Positions 1 to 8,486 of a stretch of 64,000 nucleotides of DNA are shown one piece after another (the stretch's first letter is position 1; each line of letters opens with the position of its first letter). Source of the DNA: Pirellulales bacterium (lineage in GTDB: Bacteria; Planctomycetota; Planctomycetia; Pirellulales; JACPPG01). The translations under genes and the position numbers were made by a program. The stretch lies in NCBI GenBank assembly GCA_036499395.1, contig DASYDW010000095.1:147668-211667 (forward strand), given 5' to 3'. Under the pieces are notes generated by a model, which was given only the letters and a program-made list of their open reading frames with translations, had not been told where the DNA came from and did not search any database.

Positions 1-1
1 G

Positions 2-319
2 CCGTTCATGGCGACCGAAAACATTTTGATGGTGGCCACTAGCGCCGGCGGCGACCGGCAGGAATTGCACGAGCGCATCCGCCAGCACAGCCAGGCAGCC
101 GGCGCAGTCGTCAAGCAAGAAGGTAAGCCGAACGATCTGCTTGATCGACTGCGCGGCGACTCGGCCTTCAAAGGTGTAAATCTGGACGATGCCCTCGACT
201 CGAGCCGGTTCGTCGGCCGGGCGCCCGAGCAGGTCGATGAATTCGTGGCGACGGTCGTCGAGCCCATTCGCAAGCGCTACGCCGATGCCCTCGCGGTAAC
301 GGGGCAAGTGCGGGTGTAG
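2..319 (+). CDS. purB: Adenylosuccinate lyase, C-terminal part (5' end outside window)
   Basis: The reading frame is open from the window edge (Pro-Phe-Met-Ala-Thr-Glu-Asn) and ends at a TAG after about 105 residues. The segment [20 protein letters not shown], followed by a helix with DLLDRLRGD and the ending [14 protein letters not shown], matches the C-terminal domain of adenylosuccinate lyase. That enzyme acts twice in purine synthesis, on SAICAR and on adenylosuccinate. The active-site loop lies upstream and is not visible. The ATG at 8 is internal, because the family signature begins before it. The gene converges on the fur-like gene. Family assignment is confident from memory of the conserved tail; the full length cannot be judged. 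Confidence 0.85.
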   Translation, partial: PFMATENILMVATSAGGDRQELHERIRQHSQAAGAVVKQEGKPNDLLDRLRGDSAFKGVNLDDALDSSRFVGRAPEQVDEFVATVVEPIRKRYADALAVTGQVRV

Positions 320-346
320 GGGTTGCCGAACCGGGATTTTGACCGT

Positions 347-847
347 TCAGATCAAATCCAGTCGGCGGTTGGCGCGTTTGGGGCGGCTGCAATCGGCGCA
401 CACGCCGTGGATGATCAGTCGATGGCCCGAAGCGCGGAAGTTGTGCTTGCGGGCTACGGCTTCGCGAATCTCCTTCACCTCGTCGCTGGAGAACTCGATC
501 AGCTTGTCGCACTTCTCGCAGTGCAAATGATCGTGCTGCGGATAGCCGTAATCGTGCTCATAGACCGAGCGGTCGTTGAGTACCATCTTGCGCAACAGGC
601 CGGCGTCGACCAGCTCGGACAAGGTGCGATAAACCGTCGGGCGGCTGACGCTTTGATCTCCGACCTGCTTGCGGAGTTGCTCGAGTAGCTGGTCGGCGTC
701 GAAATGCTCGTGGTGGCTGAAGACCCGATCGACGATCACCCGGCGCTGCTGGGTGACTCTTTTGCCACGGCTCTGCAGGAACTCCTCGAACCGTTCCAAC
801 GGCGAGAGATTGACGTCGACGGTGCCGAGTGAGAAATCGTGGCTCAT
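347..847 (-). CDS. fur: Fur-family metal-dependent transcriptional regulator
   Basis: A 166-residue cytoplasmic repressor of the Fur/Zur/PerR group. The N-terminal winged helix (about residues 15-90) includes the recognition helix VSRPTVYRTLSELVDAGLL. It is followed by the hinge and metal-sensing dimerisation domain with HDHLHC. Two CxxC pairs (C110/C113 and C150/C153) form the expected structural zinc site. I chose the ATG at 847 because it begins MSHDFSLG, and because the reading frame upstream of it (to 916) lacks family resemblance. Which metal or peroxide it senses cannot be read from sequence; the closely spaced sensing ligands fit Fur or PerR about equally. It is transcribed away from flgM and converges on purB. 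Confidence 0.85.
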   Translation of the reverse strand: MSHDFSLGTVDVNLSPLERFEEFLQSRGKRVTQQRRVIVDRVFSHHEHFDADQLLEQLRKQVGDQSVSRPTVYRTLSELVDAGLLRKMVLNDRSVYEHDYGYPQHDHLHCEKCDKLIEFSSDEVKEIREAVARKHNFRASGHRLIIHGVCADCSRPKRANRRLDLI

Positions 848-1131
848 GAAAGCAACTTCCGTCCGCAGTCCCTCGGGGAGGAATGCCGTATCAGGGCCGC
901 CCTGGCCCCGATCCACAAATGCTCGCAGGCCTCGCTGAGGGGTTCAGCACCCAATTCTAGATTACCGGGGCTTTTAAACAAACGGGGCGAATGGCCGGCA
1001 CGGTTCCCATCCGGTTCCGAGCGGCTCGCGAGACGGCCAAGAAAGGTCGTAGGACTGCGGCTGCCCGTCATTTCGACCCCGTGGGCCGCCTCTCCGGCAG
1101 GCCGGCGCCTGCGACCATCCTAAAGGCCTTT
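848..1131. other. Intergenic region upstream of fur
   Basis: No coding region is supported here. The stretch must hold the leftward promoter of the fur-like gene. I could not identify convincing -35/-10 elements or a classical 19-bp Fur box. Confidence 0.4.
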
Positions 1132-1172
1132 AAAAAGGATACGACGCCTGGCCGCGAGGTCCCAGGCGTCGT
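1132..1172 (-). terminator. Rho-independent terminator downstream of flgM
   Basis: ACGACGCCTGG (1141-1151) and CCAGGCGTCGT (1162-1172) form a perfect 11-bp stem with a 10-nt loop. Read leftward, the stem is followed by ATCCTTTTTAAA. It lies about 100 nt past the flgM stop codon on the same strand. The T-run begins 4 nt after the stem, so efficiency may be moderate. Confidence 0.6.
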
Positions 1173-1270
1173 TTAGGTATGCAGGAGGTGCCGGAATGGG
1201 GGCCATTTCTCCCTCGGCCAGCCCTGGCCGGGGGAGGAGGCCAATCGCTCCGACACTCAGAAGTCGATGA

Positions 1271-1552
1271 CTAGGCGATTTCGTCGAGCAAGCGCTCAAC
1301 AGCCAGGTCCAGCTTCTCGGCGGTATCGTAGCTGCCGTTCGCGATCTGAGCACGAAGCTCGGCGACGCGATCAGCGCGGATCTCGGGAAGCTGAGCGGCC
1401 ATTTCCATCAAACGGCCGGTTTCCGAAATATCGACGACGTCCGCCGTGGCGCTAGTGCGCTGTGCGACAGCCGTGGAATCGGTGCGGGTAGCGGCGTGAG
1501 GAGCGTTGATCGCTTGCGCGCCGTGAAGCTGAGTGACACCGTGAATTTGCAT
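1271..1552 (-). CDS. flgM: FlgM-like anti-sigma factor (orphan)
   Basis: A 93-residue protein. The C-terminal half resembles the FlgM family: DVVDISETGRL is followed by RADRVAELRAQIANGSYDT and the terminal helix DLAVERLLDEIA. FlgM binds sigma-28 (FliA) and holds back late flagellar genes until the hook is complete. The first 35 residues are rich in Ala, Thr and His and are probably disordered, as in known FlgM. A GGGAG ribosome site lies 8 nt before the ATG. No flagellar gene is visible in the window, so its partner sigma factor is encoded elsewhere. It has its own terminator and is probably monocistronic. Confidence 0.7.
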   Translation of the reverse strand: MQIHGVTQLHGAQAINAPHAATRTDSTAVAQRTSATADVVDISETGRLMEMAAQLPEIRADRVAELRAQIANGSYDTAEKLDLAVERLLDEIA

Positions 1553-2298
1553 TTTCTATCTCCCATCAAGGGGCATGTTCACCAGCTCTGCGATGCTGCG
1601 CGTACCAGCGCGCCGTTCGCAACGGGGGCAAACATACGGCCAAAACGTGTGTTGAATCGGGATAACTCGCCAGCTTGCGCGAAACGGCAAATGTCTTGCT
1701 GCTTAGCTTTCCTGTTCCTGCGGCCTGGTCCGACCGGACCTTACTCAACGACTGCGGCCGACTTGAACCTCTTGAAGCTAATACTCGCAGACGAGACTTT
1801 GACTCGCTCGCATTCAAACTACCGGCGCCGCATTCCCTGTCACGTTGGCATGACCTCGCGGGCACGGAACTCTGCACCCGTTACATCGACCAACGTGTGG
1901 CGGCTTATTGAACCAATCCTCCGTGCTGGGTGTTGTGCCTATCTCTCAATTGCTGGCACATTTGCCGACTATGCGGATCTCGGAGCGGATGTTGATTTCA
2001 TGCATCGCGCCACGAGCCTGTTGTGCGGCCAACGATGCGGCCGTGCAACATCGAACCCGACGCGCGGCCACCTTGCCGCGAGGGTCAGGTCTCTTCTGCC
2101 TGTTACGCCGGTCGCGAGGGCCCGGTTCGGTCGACGCGACCAAAATAATCGGGGGGATTCTAGGAGATCGAAGGCTACGGGGCAATGTCGCCTAAGCTAT
2201 CGGCGCCGCAAGCCCTTACGGCAACCCCTGGGGACACTGAATCCGGGGACTTGGCACAACCTGCGAAACTTTTGGCAGGTTGCCCGGTTCAATCGTAA
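1553..2298. other. Long divergent intergenic region, no gene supported
   Basis: About 745 bp between the leftward flgM-like gene and the rightward EF-hand gene. Open frames run across it, but their translations have no recognisable domain and they overlap the flanking genes in other frames, so I call none. It must contain both divergent promoters. A perfect 8-bp dyad (CAACCTGC at 2257-2264, GCAGGTTG at 2275-2282) lies just before the first possible start of the EF-hand gene. Confidence 0.4.
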
Positions 2299-3141
2299 AT
2301 GGGACTTTTTTCGCCCAAGCGCAAGATGTGCTTGCTTTGCCCCCCGGCCGTCGAACGGCAGCAGTGGGCCGGTAGGCCTGCGCACTTTGGCAGGTCGCTA
2401 CCAATGGTGGCAGCCATCGCGATGACGGCATTGCTGGCGCCTTTGTCGTCTGCACTCTGGCAGTCGATCGCGCGGGCCGGCGAAGCCGATTCCGAATCGC
2501 TGTTCCAGCAGTTGGACGCCAACCAAGACGGGCACATTGCATCCGACGAGATTTCAGCCGCTCAGGAGCGGTTGTGGAAAAGGCTCGTACGTAAAGCCGA
2601 CGCGAACAGCGACAGCATGCTCGACCGGGGCGAGTTTGTCGCCGGGCTGAAATCACCAGTGCCTGATCGCACGACTGAAGGTCAGGCAGAGCAGGCCCGC
2701 GGCGCTATGGCCTACGACACGGAACAATTCTTTCGCCGCTTGGACACTAACGGCGACGGTCGCGTGGTCGCGGAGGAAATACCCGCCGAACGTCGCGAAG
2801 GTTTCGCGAAAATGCTCGAGCGCGGAGACACCAATAGCGACGGCGGGCTGTCTCGCGAGGAGTTCGATCGCGTGCGGCGATTCCTGGGTGATCGAAAGAC
2901 CAAGGGGACCGGTACAGAAAAATCGGCCGAACCGTCGGCCGCGCGACCCGATCCGGCCCGCTTCTGGCAACGCCTGTTGGCGGGCGACAAGAACAGCGAC
3001 GGCAAGCTGAGCGAGGAGGAAGCTCCTGAGCGAATTCAGCGGAATTTCGAACGGTTCGACGAGAACAAAGACGGCCTGATCGACGAAGCCGAGTTTCAAG
3101 CCAGCGTGGCCCGGATGAAAGGCGCTCTCGGCAAGAAATAA
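2299..3141 (+). CDS. Secreted EF-hand calcium-binding protein with six EF loops
   Basis: A 280-residue protein. A hydrophobic segment around MVAAIAMTALLAPLSSALW (starting at the internal ATG at 2404) looks like a signal peptide ending near ARAGEA. Six canonical EF-hand loops follow: DANQDGHIASDE, DANSDSMLDRGE, DTNGDGRVVAEE, DTNSDGGLSREE, DKNSDGKLSEEE and DENKDGLIDEAE. All except the second keep the Gly at loop position 6. Such proteins bind Ca2+ in the periplasm or outside the cell; the partner is unknown. The start is uncertain: ATG 2299 gives a 35-residue basic extension before the hydrophobic core (long N-regions occur in planctomycetes), while ATG 2404 gives a short neutral one. A strong terminator follows. 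Confidence 0.8.
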   Translation: MGLFSPKRKMCLLCPPAVERQQWAGRPAHFGRSLPMVAAIAMTALLAPLSSALWQSIARAGEADSESLFQQLDANQDGHIASDEISAAQERLWKRLVRKADANSDSMLDRGEFVAGLKSPVPDRTTEGQAEQARGAMAYDTEQFFRRLDTNGDGRVVAEEIPAERREGFAKMLERGDTNSDGGLSREEFDRVRRFLGDRKTKGTGTEKSAEPSAARPDPARFWQRLLAGDKNSDGKLSEEEAPERIQRNFERFDENKDGLIDEAEFQASVARMKGALGKK

Positions 3142-3258
3142 ACTACTCAAAGCCCGCCATACGGTGGGAACACCCCGGGCGACGATCCAGGGCGTTTCTC
3201 GCCGGACAGGTATCTCAGCCTTACGGCGGCTTAACAATCTACCCACCGACGTGTCGAG

Positions 3259-3324
3259 GCGAGAGCCCGGCCGGCCTTGCTTCCCCGAACAGCAGGAACG
3301 GTTTGGGCTCTCGCTGTTTTTTTT
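3259..3324 (+). terminator. Terminator after the EF-hand gene
   Basis: GCGAGAGCCC (3259-3268) pairs perfectly with GGGCTCTCGC (3305-3314). It is followed by TG and eight T residues (3317-3324). The 36-nt loop is unusually long for an intrinsic terminator, but stem plus T-run is clear on the + strand. Confidence 0.7.
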
Positions 3325-3502
3325 GCCGGATTTGGCGATTTTTTCCCTCTTGGGGATGTAGCGAACCAGAACGAGTTGCGCTTGTCTTTCGTAGTAGAGG
3401 TGAAGGCGGAACTTTGAGAAAAGCCGCCCCCACCGCTACCGAGATGTCGCGGGGCATTCGCTCAGTCGCTCTCCGGTAGCCAAAGACATGGGGAGAAAGG
3501 CA

Positions 3503-3712
3503 ATGCGCAGGGCACAAGCGAATTCGAATCACGGGCACGAAACTGCGGCCGTCGAAACCGAGACCGCGCAAATGACCGCGGCCCAAGAGCAAGCCTTGGC
3601 TGAATTTGGCCACTGGCTGGACGGCGAGCTCGAACAGCTTGTCGCCAAATGGGTCCATCTGGCTGCCCCGAACGCCTCGCGGCGCGAACGCGCTTTACGG
3701 CGCACGCTGTAA
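3503..3712 (+). CDS. Small conserved planctomycete-type protein of unknown function
   Basis: A 69-residue protein. The start at ATG 3503 is preceded by GGAGAAAGG at ideal spacing; an ATG at 3488 lacks such a site. The C-terminal half (AEFGHWLDGELEQLVAKWVH, then LAAPNASRRERALR) resembles a short family I recall from Pirellulales, with an acidic amphipathic helix and a basic tail. There is no signal peptide or membrane segment. Function is unknown; the basic tail would permit nucleic-acid or ribosome contact, but that is speculation. Confidence 0.6.
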   Translation: MRRAQANSNHGHETAAVETETAQMTAAQEQALAEFGHWLDGELEQLVAKWVHLAAPNASRRERALRRTL

Positions 3713-3762
3713 GTCCAAAGGACCCGCTGAAATCTCGCCTCGAAACGTCATCGTGCCGGCAG

Positions 3763-3795
3763 CATGCTTTTTTGCCTTTGAGCAAAAACAGCATG
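3763..3795. other. Hairpin between convergent genes
   Basis: CATGCTTTTTTGC (3763-3775) pairs with GCAAAAACAGCATG (3782-3795) with a single bulge and a 6-nt loop. The T-run lies inside the 5' arm rather than after the stem, so this is not a standard terminator in either direction, although it sits between convergent 3' ends. Confidence 0.45.
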
Positions 3796-3815
3796 TTCCG
3801 GCCGGCGAGGCCCGT

Positions 3816-5000
3816 TCAGAACCGGACGACGCGGCGCATCAGCCACACGCCCCATAGCGCGAGGATGATGTTCCCCAGCCAGACGCTGTACGGCGGCAGG
3901 TTGCCGTCCTTGGCCTGGTCGACCCCGTAGATCAACAGCGGGTAGTAGACTACCAGGATCGGCAGGAAGCAGGCGAAGAAGCTCGTAAACACATCCGAAT
4001 TGCGCAACCGGATGGCCATTGGCGCGCCAATCAGCACGAAGAACAGGCAACTGAAGCCATTGGCCCAGCGCCGCGGCGGCTCGGTGTAGAAGCGCGAGAG
4101 TTGCCCTTCAAGGAACTCCAGGTTCTTGCGCTCTAGTTCCCAGTGGGGCTTCGCCAGTTCGGCGAAGTCGCCCACGGCCAGCGCGTAAGCGGCACGAGCG
4201 GACATGTCCTGGCGGGTGATGTTGATTTCGTTCTGCTGCCAGCGAATTTCGCCCGGCACGTCCTTCAGTGCGACATGCGCTGGATGATGCTTTGTTTCTT
4301 GCTTGCCGCTGGCGTCTTGCAGCGAGATTTCGCGTTCTTCGTGATTGAAGTGGTAGCTCGCCTGGCCCGCGGCCTGGACCAACCCTTGTTCGAAGGCGAT
4401 GACCAGGACCTTGCGTCGCGTGTCGGAGCGAAGCTCGGCTTCCTGCGCCGTGATCGTGTACGGTGGCGTAGTGCCGGTGGCCGTGAAGGTAATCACCGGC
4501 TTGATCAAGCGCCGGTCGTCAACGCGTTTCACATTGATCGTGAATTTATTCGTGCCGAACGATTTCTGCGTTCGCAACATGCCGTAGGCGATGTCGTCGA
4601 GCGACTCGATCGCGACGCGCTGCACGTTATTGAAGCCCCACGACACGGCTACGTCGTTCAGCCAGACGCAGACCAGGCTCAACAGAAATGCCAGGACCAA
4701 TGCCGGCCAGAGCACCGTCATGGGATTGATGCCCAACGACTTGATGGCCACGATCTCGTTGGCCCCCGACATGCGGCCGTAGACGATCGACACGGCAAAC
4801 AAAGTACTGCCCGGCAGCGCGAACAACAGCGCGTTCGGCAGGATGTAGGGGAGCATTTGCAGGACCTGCACCAGGCCCAGTCCTTGATCGATGGCTTCCT
4901 TGGCCACACCGACCAGCATCATCAGCGTCGTCAGCGACGTCACGGTGACGGCGAAAACCTTCAATAGCTCAATCAGTACGTAACGCGGCAGCAATCGCAT
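3816..5000 (-). CDS. LptF/LptG-family permease of the LPS exporter
   Basis: A 394-residue inner-membrane protein. The start MRLLPRYVLIELLKVFAVTV at 5000 is the typical YjgP/YjgQ beginning. Transmembrane segments 1-3 lie within the first about 135 residues (including the GRMSGANEIVAIKSLGI loop common to LptF/G). A soluble beta-jellyroll periplasmic domain follows (about 140-290), then three C-terminal membrane segments. LptF and LptG are the membrane half of the LptB2FG ABC transporter that extracts lipopolysaccharide from the inner membrane. Sequence reading alone does not separate LptF from LptG. No lptB or second permease lies in the window. Its promoter region overlaps the leader of the divergent glycosyltransferase gene. 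Confidence 0.85.
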   Translation of the reverse strand: MRLLPRYVLIELLKVFAVTVTSLTTLMMLVGVAKEAIDQGLGLVQVLQMLPYILPNALLFALPGSTLFAVSIVYGRMSGANEIVAIKSLGINPMTVLWPALVLAFLLSLVCVWLNDVAVSWGFNNVQRVAIESLDDIAYGMLRTQKSFGTNKFTINVKRVDDRRLIKPVITFTATGTTPPYTITAQEAELRSDTRRKVLVIAFEQGLVQAAGQASYHFNHEEREISLQDASGKQETKHHPAHVALKDVPGEIRWQQNEINITRQDMSARAAYALAVGDFAELAKPHWELERKNLEFLEGQLSRFYTEPPRRWANGFSCLFFVLIGAPMAIRLRNSDVFTSFFACFLPILVVYYPLLIYGVDQAKDGNLPPYSVWLGNIILALWGVWLMRRVVRF

Positions 5001-5248
5001 CGTGGGAGTCTCGCGACAAGCGGAAAAACGGTCAAGGGCATCGCCGTACATGCATGGCGCCGTCCGCGCATTGCATCGCCAGGTCGCAGCGTCCTGGGCA
5101 TTTCGGGGGAGGCTCAGGACGTTCATCGCGTGAAGCTATTGACACTCTCTGCTGGCTTGACCTATACACCCCCACTCGCGGCAGGCGATCCGGGGCGCTC
5201 GATCATTGCGCGCGCCCCCGTTCCCACGGAAAGGCGACAGCAGCTAGC

Positions 5249-7753
5249 ATGGATGCATCACGGCAGCGCGACGACGGCCCTGTTTTGGTTTCGCTTTCAG
5301 GCCTTCCGCCTCAAGCGACGCGTTTGAGCATCTCGCTCGTTTTGCCCGTCTGCAACGCGGAGAAGCATCTGGCCCGCATGTTGCGCGCCGCGGACGAAGC
5401 CTTGTCGACCGTCACCAGCGACTACGAGATCGTAGTTGTCGACGGGGGGAGCACCGACGGCACGCTGACCGTGGTCGCGGCGATGGCGACGCTCTATCCG
5501 GCGCTGCGTGTTCTGCCTGCTGCGACGATGGCCGGCTACGGAACGCAATTGCGCGCGGGGATCGAAGCGGCCGGGAAGGAATATGTGGCGCTGGCCGGGC
5601 TGAACGCAACGCTCGAACCGCAGGATCTGGCACGCCTGGTGCTATTGGGACCGCATTGCGGGATCGCGTGCGGAGCGCACATCGATCGACAGGACGGCTG
5701 GCTGCGGCGTACCGCCTCGCGAACCTACAGCATCGTGACGGATGCCTTGCTGGGAACGAACGTGCGCGATTGCGAAGGGGCGCTGAAGCTCGCACGCCGC
5801 GAAACGTTGCTCGCTTTGCCTTCCACCTCGGGTAGCCAATTCATTCACGCCGAACTTTTGGCCACGGCGCGGCTCGCCGGGCTGTCGGTTGTCGAAGTAG
5901 ACGTGGCGCCGCGCAAGTATGCATCGGTTGAAAACAAAATCTCTCTGCCGAGCGTTGTTGCCTCGCTGACTGAGACGGTGCGATTCTGGTGGACGCGCGT
6001 CATGTTTCCCGGGGCTGACCAGGTTACTTCACCGGACGCGTCGGCCTCGGTCATCCGCCCCTGGCACGTCTGGCTGCTGATGGCAGCGGCCGCGCTGGTT
6101 CTGTTTACGCGTTTGACATTCCCGCTGATCGAGCCTGATGAGGCACGCTATGCCTTGATTTCGGTCGGCATGCTCGACTCGGGCGAGTTGCTGGTGCCGC
6201 GCCGCGAAGGTTCGTTCTATTTGGACAAGCCGCCGTTGCTTTACTGGCTGACGGTGGCCAGCTTTTGGGCTTTGGGCGTGCATGATTACGCGGCCCGTAC
6301 CGTGACTGCCCTGGCGGGTGTGGGGACGCTGGTATCGACGTATTGCATCGGCCGTCACCTGGTCGGCAGGCGAGGCGCCTTGCTGGGTTCCCTGATGCTG
6401 GTGTTGTCACTCGGCTTTCTGTTGGCCAGCCGTTTTCTGATCATGGACGGATTGCTGACTCTCTTCACGACGATTTCGCTACTGAGCATGTACACGGCGA
6501 CACAAGGCCCACGGTTACGTCGGGGCTGGTGGCTGCTGGCGGCCGTTTCTTGCGGCTTCGGCGTGATGACCAAGGGGCCCGTGGCCCTGGTCCTGACGTT
6601 GCCGCCGTGGATCGTCTCGCGGTGGCTGGTTCGTAAGGGGATTGCCGGATTGTCGGCCAGCACGAGTGCCGAAGCTTCGAACGCCGGCGCCGCGGTACGG
6701 CTGCGCGATTGGCTGTGGTATGGCGCCGGGGTAGTGGCCGTGGCCCTTCCCTGGTTTATCGCCGTGACGATTCGTGAACCGGGGTTCCTGAAATACTTCT
6801 TTTGGGAACACCACGTCATGCGTTTCACGACGAACATGATCCACGTCGAACCGTGGTGGTTCTACATTCCGGCCCTGGCGATCGGTATGTTCCCGAGTTC
6901 GATTCTGCTGCCGGTGTTGGCCGTCTATCTGTTCCGCCGATCGACGACGCTGGCCGTATGTCGTACGCCGGCTCAGGGCTTCCTGTTGCTTTCGGCGGCC
7001 TGGACCGTCGGTTTCTTTTCGCTCGCCACGGGCAAGCTCGCGCCGTATATCCTGCCGGCGATCCCAATGATTAGCTTGCTGATTGGCGCCATGCTCGATC
7101 GGGCCGTGCTGGGCGATATCAACGACAAGTTCATGGCGCGGATGAAGCGCTGGATTCCGTTCCACGGCACGCGCACCGCGCTGTTGGCCGGCATGGTGCT
7201 GGGCGTCGTAGATTTCGTCCTTGATCGGGGCGAATCGGATCAATGGGCCGAGAGCTCAATCCTGGTTTTCGGTTCCGCCGTGTTGTACTGGTACGTCTCG
7301 CGACGTTCGTTCGCCGAGCGGCCGGCACGATGGATGTTTGCTGCCGGCGTGCCCCTGGCCGTGCTGGCGATCGGCATTGCCGATATCTACCCGACCATTG
7401 CCACTAAACGCTCGCTGGCCGCGCAGGTCGAAGCGGTGCGGCGCGAGTTAGGGGACGCCGATACGCCGATCATCTGCTTCGGCCGATATGAAGACAGCCT
7501 GATCTTCTACAACCGCGAGCGGGGTGTCCGCCAATTCAACATCGACCAGACCGACGAAGTCGGCGAAATTTGCGAGGCTCACCCGCGCGTTCTCGTATTG
7601 TCGCAGGACATCTACATTCCGCAATTACGCGAGAAGCTGCCCGACGTGGTGATCGAAGAGCAAGCCGACTCCCGCGGCAAGCTGTACATCGCGTCGACCA
7701 GTAATGTCGCGCGCAAGGTCACCTCAGGCCCGCCGGGCGAGTCACGTCGCTAA
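5249..7753 (+). CDS. GT2 (DPM-like) domain fused to ArnT-like (GT83/PMT-2) membrane glycosyltransferase
   Basis: An 834-residue two-domain protein. Residues 28-250 are a dolichol-phosphate-mannose-synthase-like GT2 domain (SLVLPVCNAEKHL, VVVDGGSTDGT at 62-72, acceptor-side helix near 150-190). Residues 270-600 are a multispanning ArnT-like domain with the diagnostic PLIEPDEARYA (291-301), DKPPLLYWL and a later periplasmic part. ArnT enzymes move aminoarabinose or another sugar from a polyprenyl carrier to lipid A or other acceptors. Where GT2 enzymes have Asp-Ala-Asp the sequence reads AGLNATLEP, so the metal-binding Asp pair seems lost. The ATG at 5249 follows an AAGG site; the frame upstream of it has no domain. 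Confidence 0.8.
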   Translation: MDASRQRDDGPVLVSLSGLPPQATRLSISLVLPVCNAEKHLARMLRAADEALSTVTSDYEIVVVDGGSTDGTLTVVAAMATLYPALRVLPAATMAGYGTQLRAGIEAAGKEYVALAGLNATLEPQDLARLVLLGPHCGIACGAHIDRQDGWLRRTASRTYSIVTDALLGTNVRDCEGALKLARRETLLALPSTSGSQFIHAELLATARLAGLSVVEVDVAPRKYASVENKISLPSVVASLTETVRFWWTRVMFPGADQVTSPDASASVIRPWHVWLLMAAAALVLFTRLTFPLIEPDEARYALISVGMLDSGELLVPRREGSFYLDKPPLLYWLTVASFWALGVHDYAARTVTALAGVGTLVSTYCIGRHLVGRRGALLGSLMLVLSLGFLLASRFLIMDGLLTLFTTISLLSMYTATQGPRLRRGWWLLAAVSCGFGVMTKGPVALVLTLPPWIVSRWLVRKGIAGLSASTSAEASNAGAAVRLRDWLWYGAGVVAVALPWFIAVTIREPGFLKYFFWEHHVMRFTTNMIHVEPWWFYIPALAIGMFPSSILLPVLAVYLFRRSTTLAVCRTPAQGFLLLSAAWTVGFFSLATGKLAPYILPAIPMISLLIGAMLDRAVLGDINDKFMARMKRWIPFHGTRTALLAGMVLGVVDFVLDRGESDQWAESSILVFGSAVLYWYVSRRSFAERPARWMFAAGVPLAVLAIGIADIYPTIATKRSLAAQVEAVRRELGDADTPIICFGRYEDSLIFYNRERGVRQFNIDQTDEVGEICEAHPRVLVLSQDIYIPQLREKLPDVVIEEQADSRGKLYIASTSNVARKVTSGPPGESRR

Positions 7754-7780
7754 CCGTCGATCCGTGCGTCTCGAATTCAG

Positions 7781-8224
7781 TCACTTGGCCGCATGGCCGC
7801 CGGGCGAGGCCACGTAATCCACATCGGCGTCGAAGACACGTACGCCTTTGAACGTCGTGGCGTTGTCGGCGATGAACTTCTGGTGATCCGCCGAGGCTGC
7901 GTACGTGTGCAATGCCTCATGGTCTGAGAAGACCATGAGTAGCGCAACGTCGAAGTCGCGCACGTTCAGCGGGCTCTTGGCCTCGTCGCAGAGCGTCCCG
8001 GCGGCAAAGTAGACCACGCCTGGATGTTGCGACAGTAGCTTCTTGCAGGAATCGACCAGTTTTTGCTTCGCCTCGGGCGTCGGCTCCTTGAGAGCGAAGT
8101 AGACGCTGTGCGAAAGCAACTGGCCCTTTTCGGCCGGGGCCTTATCGGCGGCCACGGCGCTCCAGGCGTACGACATCCCGACGAGAACCAGAACCGCGGC
8201 AGTGACGGCGATCGACTTTTTCAT
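7781..8224 (-). CDS. Secreted Dabb (stress-responsive A/B barrel) protein
   Basis: A 147-residue protein. Signal peptide about 1-26 (MKKSIAVTAAVLVLVGMSYA then a WSAVAA cleavage region). The mature part is one Dabb ferredoxin-like barrel: LLSHSVYFALKEPTPEAKQK opens the domain, FAAGTLCDEAK and FDVALLMVFSDHEALHTYAA form the core, and DADVDYV closes it. Dabb domains dimerise into a barrel and have varied or no known catalysis. The ATG at 8224 is preceded by AAGGA. It is convergent with the glycosyltransferase gene and transcribed alone. Function is unknown; the signal peptide indicates periplasmic or external location. Confidence 0.75.
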   Translation of the reverse strand: MKKSIAVTAAVLVLVGMSYAWSAVAADKAPAEKGQLLSHSVYFALKEPTPEAKQKLVDSCKKLLSQHPGVVYFAAGTLCDEAKSPLNVRDFDVALLMVFSDHEALHTYAASADHQKFIADNATTFKGVRVFDADVDYVASPGGHAAK

Positions 8225-8486
8225 GGCGAGTTCCTTCTTAATGAGGCGCGCGAATGTGGCGGCGGAGTAGATTTTGACCGGTAACGCAACCACAAACTTA
8301 CCTGGCGCACCGGCGCGCGGAAAGAGTGCGGCGAAGGTTCGCAGATTTTGCGTCACCTGTATCTCTGGACGTCCGGCGCGGTGCATGGCATAAACGTTGC
8401 CGTTCGGATCGTATAGTGAATGGCGCGCTGAAGTAGGCAATTCGGTTCACGGGCATCATCAGGGCAAGGGCGGAGACAGGACAGCC

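Noticed and set aside
1496..2425. A 309-residue open frame across the flgM/EF-hand gap
   Set aside because: It overlaps flgM antisense and the EF-hand gene in another frame, and its translation is Arg/Cys-rich with no domain, which is typical of chance frames in GC-rich DNA.
3763..3795. Bidirectional terminator between convergent genes
   Set aside because: The T-run is inside the stem, not after it, on either strand; listed only as a hairpin.
4143..4967. Long frame antisense to the LptF/G gene
   Set aside because: It lies wholly within the permease gene and is rich in Gln, His and Arg, as expected of a reverse-strand shadow.
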